This document shows positions 1-6,351 of a DNA stretch of 9,927 bases, in pieces (position 1 is the stretch's first letter; each line of letters opens with the position of its first letter). Under the pieces are notes generated by a model. It worked only from the letters and a program-made list of their open reading frames with translations. It was not told the origin of the DNA and did not search any database. A program made the translations under genes and the position numbers. Source of the stretch: Chitinophagaceae bacterium (GTDB taxonomy: Bacteria; Bacteroidota; Bacteroidia; Chitinophagales; Chitinophagaceae); contig JAICHT010000123.1 of assembly GCA_025924755.1 (NCBI GenBank), positions 1 to 9,927 of the forward strand. The letters run 5' to 3'.

Positions 1-321
1 CTGTACCAGTTTATTTACATATTCGTCTTTTCGCTGTCCGCCCATTTTTATATTTCGTTTTTGCATTTCGGCCAGCACCAGGCGAAAGTGTCCCCATTCC
101 TCGGTAACCACCGGTGCCAGCGTGGCTATCAAAAGTTCGTTTTTACTATAAAGCTGAATGATGGAAATGCAGGCGGTGGCTGCTTTTAGCTCACAATAGG
201 CGTGGTCAATGAGTATTTCTTCCAACGATTTCTCTGCCAGGTTTACCCACCTTGGGTCGCTAGGCAGCTGAAGTCCCAATACGGTTTTGGTATCCAAAGA
301 CACTTCCTCTTTATATTGCAT
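1..321 (-). CDS. miaE: tRNA-(ms2io6A37) hydroxylase, MiaE-like (N-terminal part, cut by window edge)
   Basis: MiaE is a non-haem diiron monooxygenase that hydroxylates the isopentenyl group of the modified adenosine at position 37 of tRNAs reading U-initial codons. I translated 107 residues by hand from the complement, beginning at the ATG at 321-319. The reading stays open to the window edge, so the C-terminal part is missing. Recognisable stretches are LGLQLPSDPRW (residues 16-25), EEILIDHAYCE (34-44) and EEWGHF (74-79). The E75-x-x-H78 pair fits an iron ligand motif of the ferritin-like four-helix fold; further ligands from later helices lie outside the window. The gene is divergent from rpsO. 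A TATTTTTG box lies only four bases upstream of the ATG, so the messenger could be nearly leaderless. The family assignment is from remembered similarity to Bacteroidota MiaE proteins and is fairly sure; the substrate is inferred from the family. Confidence 0.85.
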   Translation of the reverse strand, partial: MQYKEEVSLDTKTVLGLQLPSDPRWVNLAEKSLEEILIDHAYCELKAATACISIIQLYSKNELLIATLAPVVTEEWGHFRLVLAEMQKRNIKMGGQRKDEYVNKLVQ

Positions 322-325
322 GTAG

Positions 326-333
326 CAAAAATA
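326..333 (-). promoter_or_regulatory. Possible -7 box of the miaE-like gene
   Basis: On the minus strand these bases read TATTTTTG, an exact match to the Bacteroidota -7 consensus TAnnTTTG. It ends four bases before the miaE-like ATG, so transcription would begin at or within the start codon. No TTG is seen 19 bases upstream, which weakens the call. Confidence 0.35.
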
Positions 334-470
334 AATACCTAGCCTTTAAAATGCCGGTAGGCATATTAATAAGTACACAGCCAATTGAAAATAATCACCT
401 GCCAGCTTGTTACATAAACTATAAAATAAGGTATTAGGAATATGCTGCTCAGATTTTCAACAAATTTTCT

Positions 471-478
471 TACTTTCG
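471..478 (+). promoter_or_regulatory. Probable -7 box of the rpsO promoter
   Basis: The bases TACTTTCG match TAnnTTTG except for one C. This variant is plausible for a Bacteroidota housekeeping promoter. It would place the transcript start near 485 and leave an AT-rich leader of about 43 nt before the rpsO ATG. A clear TTG at the -33 position is absent; only a T-rich tract is there. Position just upstream of a highly expressed ribosomal gene supports the call. Confidence 0.45.
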
Positions 479-528
479 CAGGCAAAATAATAGAGTTTTT
501 AATCGGATGCTTTTTTAAATAATCTAAG

Positions 529-798
529 ATGTCATTAACTAAAGAAAAAAAATCAGGCATTTTTGCCAATTTTGGTGGTGCTGCAACTAACACAGGTTCT
601 ATTGAAGGCCAAATAGCGCTAACTACTGAGCGCATCAGCCAGATCTCGGCTCATCTTCAACTAAACAAGAAAGACTTTTCAACACACCGCGGCTTGATGA
701 AGTTGGTAGGTAAACGCAGAAGTTTATTAAATTACCTTCAAAAGCATAACTTAACCAGTTATCGCGAATTAATTGAAAAATTAGGACTAAGAAAATAA
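529..798 (+). CDS. rpsO: 30S ribosomal protein S15
   Basis: S15 is a primary 16S rRNA-binding protein of the small subunit platform. It contacts helices around h20-h22 and nucleates binding of S6 and S18. The product has 89 residues, the normal size. Typical S15 segments are TGSIEGQIALTTERI (22-36), the loop HLQLNKKDFSTHRG (42-55), and LVGKRRSLLNYL (59-70), ending in LIEKLGLRK. By alignment from memory, the rRNA-contacting residues H41, D48 and S51 of the bacterial protein correspond to H42, D49 and T52, so the third is Ser to Thr. The start codon has no Shine-Dalgarno, as usual in this phylum; the leader is AT-rich. pnp follows downstream, the same gene order as in many bacteria. A hairpin with a T-run lies between them. 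In Escherichia coli S15 represses its own translation through its leader; whether that occurs here cannot be judged. Confidence 0.97.
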   Translation: MSLTKEKKSGIFANFGGAATNTGSIEGQIALTTERISQISAHLQLNKKDFSTHRGLMKLVGKRRSLLNYLQKHNLTSYRELIEKLGLRK

Positions 799-823
799 AT
801 CAAGAGTATGTTTTAATAGACTT

Positions 824-859
824 TTCCCAACTGAACTCACGGTTGGGAATTGGTTTTTT
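824..859 (+). terminator. Hairpin with T-run between rpsO and pnp
   Basis: TTCCCAAC (824-831) pairs perfectly with GTTGGGAA (842-849); a T-G and a G-C pair can extend the stem inward. TTGG and then six Ts (854-859) follow. It looks like an intrinsic terminator or attenuator after rpsO. No convincing promoter is seen between it and pnp, so partial read-through into pnp is the likely situation, similar in layout to the rpsO-pnp terminator and processing region known in enterobacteria. Confidence 0.75.
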
Positions 860-904
860 ATATACTCCTGATTTTTAAATACACACCCCATCAAATTGGA
901 CAAT

Positions 905-3196
905 ATGTTAAAGCAAAAATTCAGTAAATCTTTTGATATAGGCGATGGTCGGCAGGTAACAATTGAAACAGGACGTTTGGCCCGGCAGGCCAATGGTGCT
1001 GTAACCGTTTCTATAGGCGATTGCATGTTATTGGCTACGGTGGTAGCTACCGAAGAACCCAAGGAAGGGCAGGAATTTTTTCCGTTAAGCGTAGACTATA
1101 TGGAAAAATTCGCCTCAGCGGGCCGCATTCCCGGTTCATTTTTTAAGAGAGAAGGAAGGTTGAGCGATTCGGAAATATTGATCTCCCGTTTAATTGACAG
1201 GGCTTTACGCCCACTTTTCCCCGACGATTACTTTTGCGAAGTACAGGTTATTGTTACTTTAATATCAAGCGATGTTGAAGTAATGCCGGATGCACTGGCT
1301 TGCCTTGCGGCTTCAGCAGCATTAGCGGTTTCTACGGTTCCTATTAAAGAAGTTATATCTGAAGTAAGAGTAAGCCGTATCAATGGCCAGTATAAAATAA
1401 ATCCCAGCCGATCCGAAATGGAAAAGTCGGATATGGATTTTATGATGGCTGCCACGGAGAAGAATATCATGATGGTGGAAGGAGAGGCAAAGGAATGTAG
1501 TGAAGCAGACTTGATAAAAGCGCTGGAATTTGGCCATGAAGCCATTAAACTTCAAATAAAAGCACAGCAGGAGTTGCGCGATATGGTTGGTGTTAAAGAA
1601 AAGCGCGACTATCCAAAGCCAGAGCAAAATGAAACCTTGCGTCAGCGGGTAGAGGAACTTGCAAAAGCAAGGATAGAAGAACTTTCCAGGGCCAAACTGC
1701 CAAAATCAGAACGCCAGGAAGCATATAAAAAAGTTTTTGAGGAGTTAAAAGAAGTATTAAGTAGGGAAGCCAATTTGCCGGAAGGCGAAGAAATAGCGGC
1801 CAATGTAAAAAAGATGGTGAAAAACTATCTTTCTGATCTTCAGTATTACGTGGTTCGGGATATGATATTAAATGACCGTGTTCGTCTGGATGGCAGGGGA
1901 TTAGAAGACGTCCGGCCATTGGATATGGAAGTGGATGTATTACCCACTCCGCACGGTGCTGCACTCTTTACACGTGGCGAAACACAGTCGCTTACCACAG
2001 TTACTTTGGGTACGCCTTTAGACGAATTGCTGGTAGAAAGCGCTGCCAAGTCCGACTATTCAAAATTTATTTTACATTATAATTTTCCTCCGTTTTCTAC
2101 CGGTGAAGTCAAATTTTTAAGAGGCCCGGGTAGAAGAGAAGTAGGACATGGTAACCTGGCGCTGCGTTCTTTAAAGCAAATGATGCCAGGTGCTGATTAT
2201 CCCTATACCGTTCGGGTAGTAAGCGACATATTGGAGTCAAACGGCTCTTCTTCCATGGCTACGGTTTGTGCTGGTTCTTTAGCGCTTATGGATGCGGGTA
2301 TTCCTTTTCATAAACACGTAGCTGGCGTGGCAATGGGGTTGATTACTAAAGAGGGCAAGTACGCCGTACTGACTGATATATTAGGTGATGAGGACCATTT
2401 GGGGGATATGGATTTCAAAGTAACTGGTACCCGCGATGGTATCTGCGGCATTCAAATGGATATCAAAGTGGATGGCTTACCTATGGAAATCATGCGCAGT
2501 GCGCTGGACCAAGCAAACCGCGGCAGAATGTTTATTCTGGATGCTATGTATAATTGCCTGCCGGAAGCCCGCAGCGATGTAAAGCCGCATGCGCCCAGAA
2601 TGGTTAAATTGTTTATTGACCGCGAATTTATTGGCGCCGTTATCGGACCAGGCGGAAAAATCATACAGGAAATTCAACGCGAAACAGGCACTACCATCAA
2701 TTTGGAAGAAAAGAACAATATGGGTGAAGTAAGCATTTTTGGTACTAAAAAGGAAGGTGTTGAAAAGGCAGAAGCCTGGGTTAAAGGAATAGTAGCGGTG
2801 CCGGTTGAGGGAGAAGAATATGAAGCGATTGTAAAGTCAATTATGCCTTATGGTGCTTTTGTAGAATTTTTGCCGGGCAAGCAGGGCTTATTGCATATCT
2901 CTGAAGTAAGCTGGAAGCGTTTGGAAACGTTGGAAGGTGTTTTAGCAGAAGGTGAAAAGATAAAAGTAAAGCTGGTTGGAACGGATCCTAAAACAGGAAA
3001 GTTCAAATTATCGCGCAAAATATTAATGCCGAAACCCGAAGGGCAAAGAGAGGAGCGTCCGCGTGATTTTCAACCCAATGAAGGCCGGCGTTTTGATGCA
3101 CAAAGATCGAATGAGCCCCGCACGGATCGTCCGAAGATAGAACGTCCACAGCGTCATAACAATGAAGGCAATCCGCAACAGGAGCCCCAACAATAA
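905..3196 (+). CDS. pnp: Polyribonucleotide nucleotidyltransferase (PNPase)
   Basis: PNPase degrades RNA 3' to 5' by phosphorolysis, releasing nucleoside diphosphates, and can also add tails; it works as a trimer in the cytoplasm. Counting from the ATG at 905 it has 763 residues. The domain order is the standard one: first RNase PH domain from about 10, a helical linker near 230-320, second RNase PH domain from about 325, KH domain with its V-I-G-P-G-G loop at 579-584, and S1 domain at about 636-705. Catalytic motifs are intact: RGPGRREVGHG in the phosphate site, GSSSMA at 447-452, and GDEDHLGDMDFK at 494-505, whose D497, D503 and K505 correspond to E. coli D486, D492 and K494. A tail of about 56 residues (708-763) is rich in Arg, Pro, Glu and Gln and probably disordered. 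An in-frame TTG at 896 would add three residues, but family proteins begin near MLKQKF, so the ATG is preferred. Confidence 0.97.
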   Translation: MLKQKFSKSFDIGDGRQVTIETGRLARQANGAVTVSIGDCMLLATVVATEEPKEGQEFFPLSVDYMEKFASAGRIPGSFFKREGRLSDSEILISRLIDRALRPLFPDDYFCEVQVIVTLISSDVEVMPDALACLAASAALAVSTVPIKEVISEVRVSRINGQYKINPSRSEMEKSDMDFMMAATEKNIMMVEGEAKECSEADLIKALEFGHEAIKLQIKAQQELRDMVGVKEKRDYPKPEQNETLRQRVEELAKARIEELSRAKLPKSERQEAYKKVFEELKEVLSREANLPEGEEIAANVKKMVKNYLSDLQYYVVRDMILNDRVRLDGRGLEDVRPLDMEVDVLPTPHGAALFTRGETQSLTTVTLGTPLDELLVESAAKSDYSKFILHYNFPPFSTGEVKFLRGPGRREVGHGNLALRSLKQMMPGADYPYTVRVVSDILESNGSSSMATVCAGSLALMDAGIPFHKHVAGVAMGLITKEGKYAVLTDILGDEDHLGDMDFKVTGTRDGICGIQMDIKVDGLPMEIMRSALDQANRGRMFILDAMYNCLPEARSDVKPHAPRMVKLFIDREFIGAVIGPGGKIIQEIQRETGTTINLEEKNNMGEVSIFGTKKEGVEKAEAWVKGIVAVPVEGEEYEAIVKSIMPYGAFVEFLPGKQGLLHISEVSWKRLETLEGVLAEGEKIKVKLVGTDPKTGKFKLSRKILMPKPEGQREERPRDFQPNEGRRFDAQRSNEPRTDRPKIERPQRHNNEGNPQQEPQQ

Positions 3197-3203
3197 AAAT
3201 TAA

Positions 3204-3233
3204 TTGATATTATTTAAGGCTGTCATATTTTGA
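3204..3233 (+). promoter_or_regulatory. Weak candidate promoter overlapping the pnp terminator hairpin
   Basis: A TTG at 3204-3206 is followed after exactly 19 bases by TATTTTGA (3226-3233), which is TAnnTTTG with one T missing. The spacing is canonical for Bacteroidota, but the -7 element sits inside the loop and descending arm of the pnp hairpin. If used, the transcript would begin near 3240, giving prmA a leader of about 15 nt. It is a near match only and may be chance in AT-rich DNA. Confidence 0.25.
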
Positions 3234-3250
3234 CAGCCTTTTTAATTTTT
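3216..3250 (+). terminator. Intrinsic terminator after pnp, abutting prmA
   Basis: AAGGCTGTCA (3216-3225) and TGACAGCCTT (3231-3240) form a perfect 10-bp stem around the 5-nt loop TATTT. TTTAATTTTT follows immediately. This has the form of a strong rho-independent terminator. It ends only five bases before the prmA ATG at 3256, so any transcript serving prmA must either read through it or begin inside it. Confidence 0.88.
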
Positions 3251-3255
3251 AATAA

Positions 3256-4062
3256 ATGAATTATATAAAATTAAATATTGAGGTAGCTGAAGGAAAGCAG
3301 GAAGAGTTGATTTCCATATTGTCTGATAACAATGCTTTGGGTTTTGAGCAACTTCCTAATTATTTGCTGGCCTATTTCTATGAAGAAGACTTTAACAGGC
3401 ATGCGATGGCAGATGCACTAAAAGCATTTGCTTTTGAAATAGTAACCGTTGAGGAAGAAAATTGGAATGCAGTATGGGAAAGTAATTTTCAACCAGTTAT
3501 TATAGATGCATTTTGCGCTATCCGTGCAGATTTTCATGAACCGGTGAAAGGCATCCTCTACGAAATTATTATCACGCCAAAAATGAGTTTTGGAACCGGC
3601 CATCATGCTACCACTTATATGATGATCCTGCAAATGCAACGCATAAACTTTAATAGTAAAAGCGTTTTTGATTTTGGTACAGGTACCGGTGTTCTGGCTA
3701 TATTATCTGAAAAGCTTGGGGCCTCCTCAGTTACAGCAATAGACATCGATGAGTGGAGTATTACTAATAGCCTGGAGAACAGCAAAAGAAATAGCTGTGT
3801 AAAAATCAGTATTAAAAAGGAATCAAAATTGCCTTTACAACAAAAATTTGCTATCCTCTTAGCCAATATTAATAAGAATGTAATTCTTGACAACCTGGCG
3901 GGTCTTTGTGATATGATGCAAGCAGATGCGGTGTTAATTTTAAGTGGATTGTTAAAAGAAGATGAGCAAGAAGTAGACACCATTTGTAATAAACTTGGCC
4001 TGAAGCTCTTTAACAAAATAGGTAAAGAAAACTGGATTTCTCTGGCATATAAACTCATGTGA
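3256..4062 (+). CDS. prmA: Ribosomal protein L11 methyltransferase
   Basis: PrmA uses S-adenosylmethionine to methylate ribosomal protein L11 on amino groups, in the cytoplasm before or during large-subunit assembly. The product is 268 residues, a little shorter than the E. coli enzyme of about 293. The N-terminal half (to about 100) is the substrate-recognition domain. The family signature MSFGTGHHATT starts at residue 110. The methyltransferase Rossmann domain shows motif I D139-F-G-T-G-T-G145, the acidic end of strand 2 as AIDIDEWS (D163, D165), and the N204-I-N-K-N motif in place of the NPP-type motif IV, then LSGLLKEDE. The ATG at 3256 follows a T-rich terminator tail directly and has no Shine-Dalgarno. 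Its placement after pnp suggests co-expression by read-through. No truncation is seen. Confidence 0.95.
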   Translation: MNYIKLNIEVAEGKQEELISILSDNNALGFEQLPNYLLAYFYEEDFNRHAMADALKAFAFEIVTVEEENWNAVWESNFQPVIIDAFCAIRADFHEPVKGILYEIIITPKMSFGTGHHATTYMMILQMQRINFNSKSVFDFGTGTGVLAILSEKLGASSVTAIDIDEWSITNSLENSKRNSCVKISIKKESKLPLQQKFAILLANINKNVILDNLAGLCDMMQADAVLILSGLLKEDEQEVDTICNKLGLKLFNKIGKENWISLAYKLM

Positions 4063-4085
4063 AATTTTTATCAGCTGGTAAACTA

Positions 4086-4121
4086 TTGCATTTTTTTCCT
4101 ATCCTAATTTTCCAAATGCAA
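4086..4121 (+). repeat. 8-bp inverted repeat downstream of prmA
   Basis: TTGCATTT (4086-4093) and AAATGCAA (4114-4121) are perfect inverted repeats with a 20-nt T- and C-rich spacer. It could be a weak terminator for prmA (only GGTTTT follows) or an operator for the M48 peptidase gene. A TAATTTTC sequence in the spacer (4105-4112) resembles a -7 box, with a TTG 16 bases upstream, slightly short spacing. The rest of the 153-bp gap to the next gene shows no clear promoter. Confidence 0.3.
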
Positions 4122-4215
4122 AGTGGTTTTAAACTATTCTTTAATGTAGCTATACAGTTCGATGAGTATTGTATGCGTTTGGTATAATCATTGAATTAAT
4201 AATAAAAAATTTAAA

Positions 4216-5028
4216 ATGCTAAGAAAAATAATTTCTTTTTTCCTGGCCTCTACCTTATTCGTAGCCTGTACAAAAAATGCTATTACGGGACGCAGCCAGC
4301 TTAAATTATTACCGGAATCTGAGTTGCAAAGCATGGCAACCCAACAGTATCAGCAGTTTTTATCACAAAACAAAGTAGCAAGCGTTTCCAGTGACCGCGA
4401 TGCTGAAATGGTGCGGCGTGTGGGTCAGCGCTTATCTGCAGCAGTTGAAAATTATTTTGCAAAAAAAGGGATGCAGGACCAACTTAAAGGGTATAAATGG
4501 GAATACAATTTAGTAGAAGACAAGCAGGCAAACGCATGGTGTATGCCCGGAGGTAAAATTGTAGTATATACCGGCCTGTTACCCATCACACAAAACGAAG
4601 CGGCATTGGCAGTAGTATTAGGCCATGAAATTACACACGCTGTATTTCAGCATGGTAATGAACGCATGAGTCAGGGTTTAATGCAGCAATTTGGTGGCGT
4701 TGCGCTTTCAGCTCTAACTTCTTCGCAGCCAGCAGCTGCGCAAAATTTATTTTTGCAGGCATATGGTATAGGTTCCACCGTGTTGGGCACGTTACCGTTT
4801 TCAAGGAAAGACGAATCTGAAGCCGACCACTATGGATTGATATGGGCTGCACTGGCCGGTTACAATCCACAGGAAGCTGTGCCTTTATGGGAGCGTATGG
4901 CAAAAATGGCTGGAGGGCAGGCGCCACCAGAATTTTTAAGCGATCACCCTTCGGATCAAAACCGTATTAAGCAAATCAAAGGATGGATGCCGGAAGCATT
5001 AAAATATTACCGTCCTATGGGCAAATAA
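4216..5028 (+). CDS. M48-family zinc metallopeptidase, predicted lipoprotein
   Basis: This is a membrane-tethered zinc endopeptidase of the M48 family, the group holding Oma1-, LoiP- and BepA-like proteins that handle misfolded envelope proteins. The product has 270 residues. It begins with a lipoprotein signal: M-L-R-K-K-like charge (residues 1-4), a hydrophobic run 5-16 and a lipobox L-F-V-A-C with the lipidated Cys at 18. NAITGRSQLKLLPESEL follows, a segment typical of this subfamily. The catalytic motif is H137-E-I-T-H141 and the third zinc ligand is E202 in D-E-S-E-A-D-H. The SDHPSDQNRI segment near the end is also family-typical. No TPR domain follows, so it is the short form, closer to LoiP than BepA. 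Its exact substrate is unknown. Upstream is prmA at 153 bp with no obvious link. A strong terminator follows 24 bases after the stop, so it is probably monocistronic. Confidence 0.92.
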   Translation: MLRKIISFFLASTLFVACTKNAITGRSQLKLLPESELQSMATQQYQQFLSQNKVASVSSDRDAEMVRRVGQRLSAAVENYFAKKGMQDQLKGYKWEYNLVEDKQANAWCMPGGKIVVYTGLLPITQNEAALAVVLGHEITHAVFQHGNERMSQGLMQQFGGVALSALTSSQPAAAQNLFLQAYGIGSTVLGTLPFSRKDESEADHYGLIWAALAGYNPQEAVPLWERMAKMAGGQAPPEFLSDHPSDQNRIKQIKGWMPEALKYYRPMGK

Positions 5029-5052
5029 TCTATGTGTTTTATACACTGGTTT

Positions 5053-5090
5053 AAGCCTGCTAATGCAATATTAGCAGGCTTTTGCTTTTT
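5053..5090 (+). terminator. Intrinsic terminator of the M48 peptidase gene
   Basis: AAGCCTGCTAAT (5053-5064) pairs over 12 bp with ATTAGCAGGCTT (5070-5081) around the loop GCAAT, followed by TTGCTTTTT. It lies 24 bases after the stop codon. Confidence 0.93.
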
Positions 5091-5095
5091 AAGCG

Positions 5096-5125
5096 TTGAG
5101 TTTACAATTAATTTTCGTATATTTG
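5096..5125 (+). promoter_or_regulatory. Bacteroidota-type promoter (TTG-N19-TAnnTTTG)
   Basis: TTG at 5096-5098, exactly 19 bases, then TATATTTG at 5118-5125. Both elements match the -33/-7 consensus of the Bacteroidota primary sigma factor exactly. Transcription should begin near 5132, giving a leader of about 63 nt before the ATG at 5195. The leader contains TACGCT twice (5147-5152 and 5158-5163) but no strong fold that I can see. Confidence 0.85.
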
Positions 5126-5194
5126 CGCCATTGTTTGTGTGAAAAATACGCTAACACTACGCTGCTTCACTTTTAATTTAATTTGAAACTCAGT

Positions 5195-5665
5195 ATGTCA
5201 CAAACGCTTTTTGAAAAACTCCAGATGAAAGATGAAAAGACCGTCCTTATTCAAGGGTTGCCTTCATCAATAGAGAAACAATTTTCGAAATTTTCTTTTG
5301 CTAAAAACCTGACGCCGCTATTACGTAGTCGTAAAATAGACTTTGCTTTGGTTTTTGCAGTAAGCGAAAGTCAGCTTAATAATATTTTAAGTGATATTAT
5401 GCCTGCTTTAAAAGAAGACTCCAAACTTTGGATTGCGCATCCAAAACTAAGTTCTAAAATTGTAACTGATCTGAACCGCGAAAGCAGCTGGAGTAAATTG
5501 TTAGATGCAGGTTACGAAAGCATGGATGAAGTAACTTTAGATCATGTATGGAACGCCGTTCATTACAAAAAGAACGAAGAGCTGGAATGTGAATTTGTAT
5601 TAGAGCCGAAAGTGTCTGTATCGGTGTTAAGCACAGAAAAAAGAAAGAAGCTGGCCAAGGCTTAA
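5195..5665 (+). CDS. DUF3052-like small protein of unknown function
   Basis: The product has 156 residues counted from the ATG at 5195. An in-frame TTG at 5183 would add four residues, but the ATG with MSQTLFEKL is the more natural start. The layout resembles DUF3052-type proteins as I remember them: an N-terminal segment ending in V-L-I-Q-G-L-P, a middle strand D-F-A-L-V-F-A, then ALKEDSKLWIAHPKLSSK, then TDLNRESSW and a C-terminal V-T-L-D-H-V-W-N-A-V-H-Y. The W-I-A-H-P-K segment and the D-x-x-W-x-A-x-x-Y/F ending are the strongest matches. The overall pattern suggests a small alpha/beta fold like a degenerate Rossmann methyltransferase, but no S-adenosylmethionine GxGxG motif is present. 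There are no membrane segments or signal peptide. It has its own promoter and is followed by a hairpin that abuts the next gene. Function is not known. Confidence 0.8.
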   Translation: MSQTLFEKLQMKDEKTVLIQGLPSSIEKQFSKFSFAKNLTPLLRSRKIDFALVFAVSESQLNNILSDIMPALKEDSKLWIAHPKLSSKIVTDLNRESSWSKLLDAGYESMDEVTLDHVWNAVHYKKNEELECEFVLEPKVSVSVLSTEKRKKLAKA

Positions 5666-5683
5666 TTTGTATATCTCTTTACT

Positions 5684-5723
5684 GGAATGTGTTTTGTAAC
5701 TCAATTCAAAACACATTCTTTTT
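5684..5723 (+). terminator. Hairpin with T-run abutting the SET-domain gene
   Basis: GAATGTGTTTTG (5685-5696) pairs perfectly over 12 bp with CAAAACACATTC (5707-5718) around a 10-nt loop, then five Ts (5719-5723) follow. It has terminator form for the DUF3052-like gene. The last T of the run is directly followed by the ATG of the SET-domain gene at 5724, leaving no leader between. The same stem would also hide the region before that start codon in any read-through transcript. Confidence 0.82.
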
Positions 5724-6218
5724 ATGATATCAACAGAAGGGAAAATTGTTATAAAGCCATCTGTATTTGGTAAAGGTTTGTTTGCATCTGAATTTGTCCC
5801 TGAAAATACCATCGTCTGTAAAGTAACCGGTACTTACTTAACTTTTGCAGAAACCATATTGCTCGGTGAAAAAGAAAGTTATTGTTTACAAATAGGCACT
5901 GATAAATATATATATTGCAGCGAGCCTTTCTTATACAGTAATCATTCTTGTAATCCAAATTGCGCTATAAATTCTGATCTGGATTTTTACACGCTAAAGA
6001 ACATTGAAAAAGGCGAAGAACTGTTGTGGGATTATTCCACATCCATGTTAGAGCGGCACTGGACTATGAAATGCTCATGTGGTTCTAAAAATTGCAGACG
6101 TATTATTACTGACTTCGATCTATTGCCGCAAGCTATTCAACAATCCTATTTACAGATGAATATCGTGTTGCCTTTTATCGTTCAGAATTACGAACAGAAA
6201 TTTGCAATCAGCGCATAA
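5724..6218 (+). CDS. SET-domain protein with post-SET-like cysteine motif (probable protein lysine methyltransferase)
   Basis: SET domains transfer methyl groups from S-adenosylmethionine to lysine side chains; most known examples are eukaryotic, with scattered bacterial members. The product has 164 residues and is almost nothing but the domain. Visible motifs are the starting F-G-K-G-L-F-A-S, the N73-H-S-C-N-P-N79 motif and G97-E-E-L-L-W-D-Y104, which together form the pseudoknot of the active site with Y104 as the likely catalytic tyrosine. C117-S-C119-G-S-K-N-C124-R then matches the CxCxxxxC post-SET pattern. In eukaryotic enzymes such as DIM-5 the Cys of NHSC and the three post-SET Cys bind one zinc near the active site; here C76, C117, C119 and C124 provide all four. 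There is no pre-SET domain or signal peptide. The target protein is unknown. It lies right behind a terminator-like hairpin and no own promoter is evident. Confidence 0.9.
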   Translation: MISTEGKIVIKPSVFGKGLFASEFVPENTIVCKVTGTYLTFAETILLGEKESYCLQIGTDKYIYCSEPFLYSNHSCNPNCAINSDLDFYTLKNIEKGEELLWDYSTSMLERHWTMKCSCGSKNCRRIITDFDLLPQAIQQSYLQMNIVLPFIVQNYEQKFAISA

Positions 6219-6253
6219 AATCCTCTGAAAATTTTATTAGAAAAAATCGTTTT

Positions 6254-6294
6254 CGTGTGGATTATTTTCTACACGTATTTAAAGAATTTTTTTT
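6254..6294 (+). other. Small hairpin and T-run between the SET gene and the glycosyltransferase gene
   Basis: CGTGTGG (6254-6260) can pair with CTACACG (6269-6275), seven pairs including one G-T, around an 8-nt AT loop. Eight Ts follow only at 6287-6294, eleven bases after the stem, so it is a poor terminator but may act as a weak one for the SET gene. In the 133-bp gap to the next gene I see no good TTG/TAnnTTTG promoter. Confidence 0.3.
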
Positions 6295-6351
6295 CAGTTT
6301 CAATCATATAAGGTAGAAATCAATTGGCATATAAATAGTAATAAATACAGC

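Noticed and set aside
366..635. 89-residue minus-strand ORF over the rpsO leader and 5' part
   Set aside because: It overlaps the certain rpsO gene and its promoter on the opposite strand and resembles no protein.
896..904. In-frame TTG start for pnp, nine bases before the ATG
   Set aside because: Family proteins begin near the ATG at 905 and no feature favours the TTG.
1228..2049. Several minus-strand ORFs of 67-123 residues inside pnp
   Set aside because: They are antisense to an intact, well-conserved pnp and their composition looks like reverse-frame noise.
3615..4058. 147-residue minus-strand ORF inside prmA
   Set aside because: It is antisense to a complete prmA with all methyltransferase motifs.
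4079..4138. Direct repeat TAAACTATT at 4079-4087 and 4130-4138
   Set aside because: Only nine AT-rich bases, two copies, no unit structure; chance is the simplest explanation.
5183..5194. In-frame TTG start for the DUF3052-like gene
   Set aside because: The ATG at 5195 gives a natural N-terminus; the added M-K-L-S has no support.
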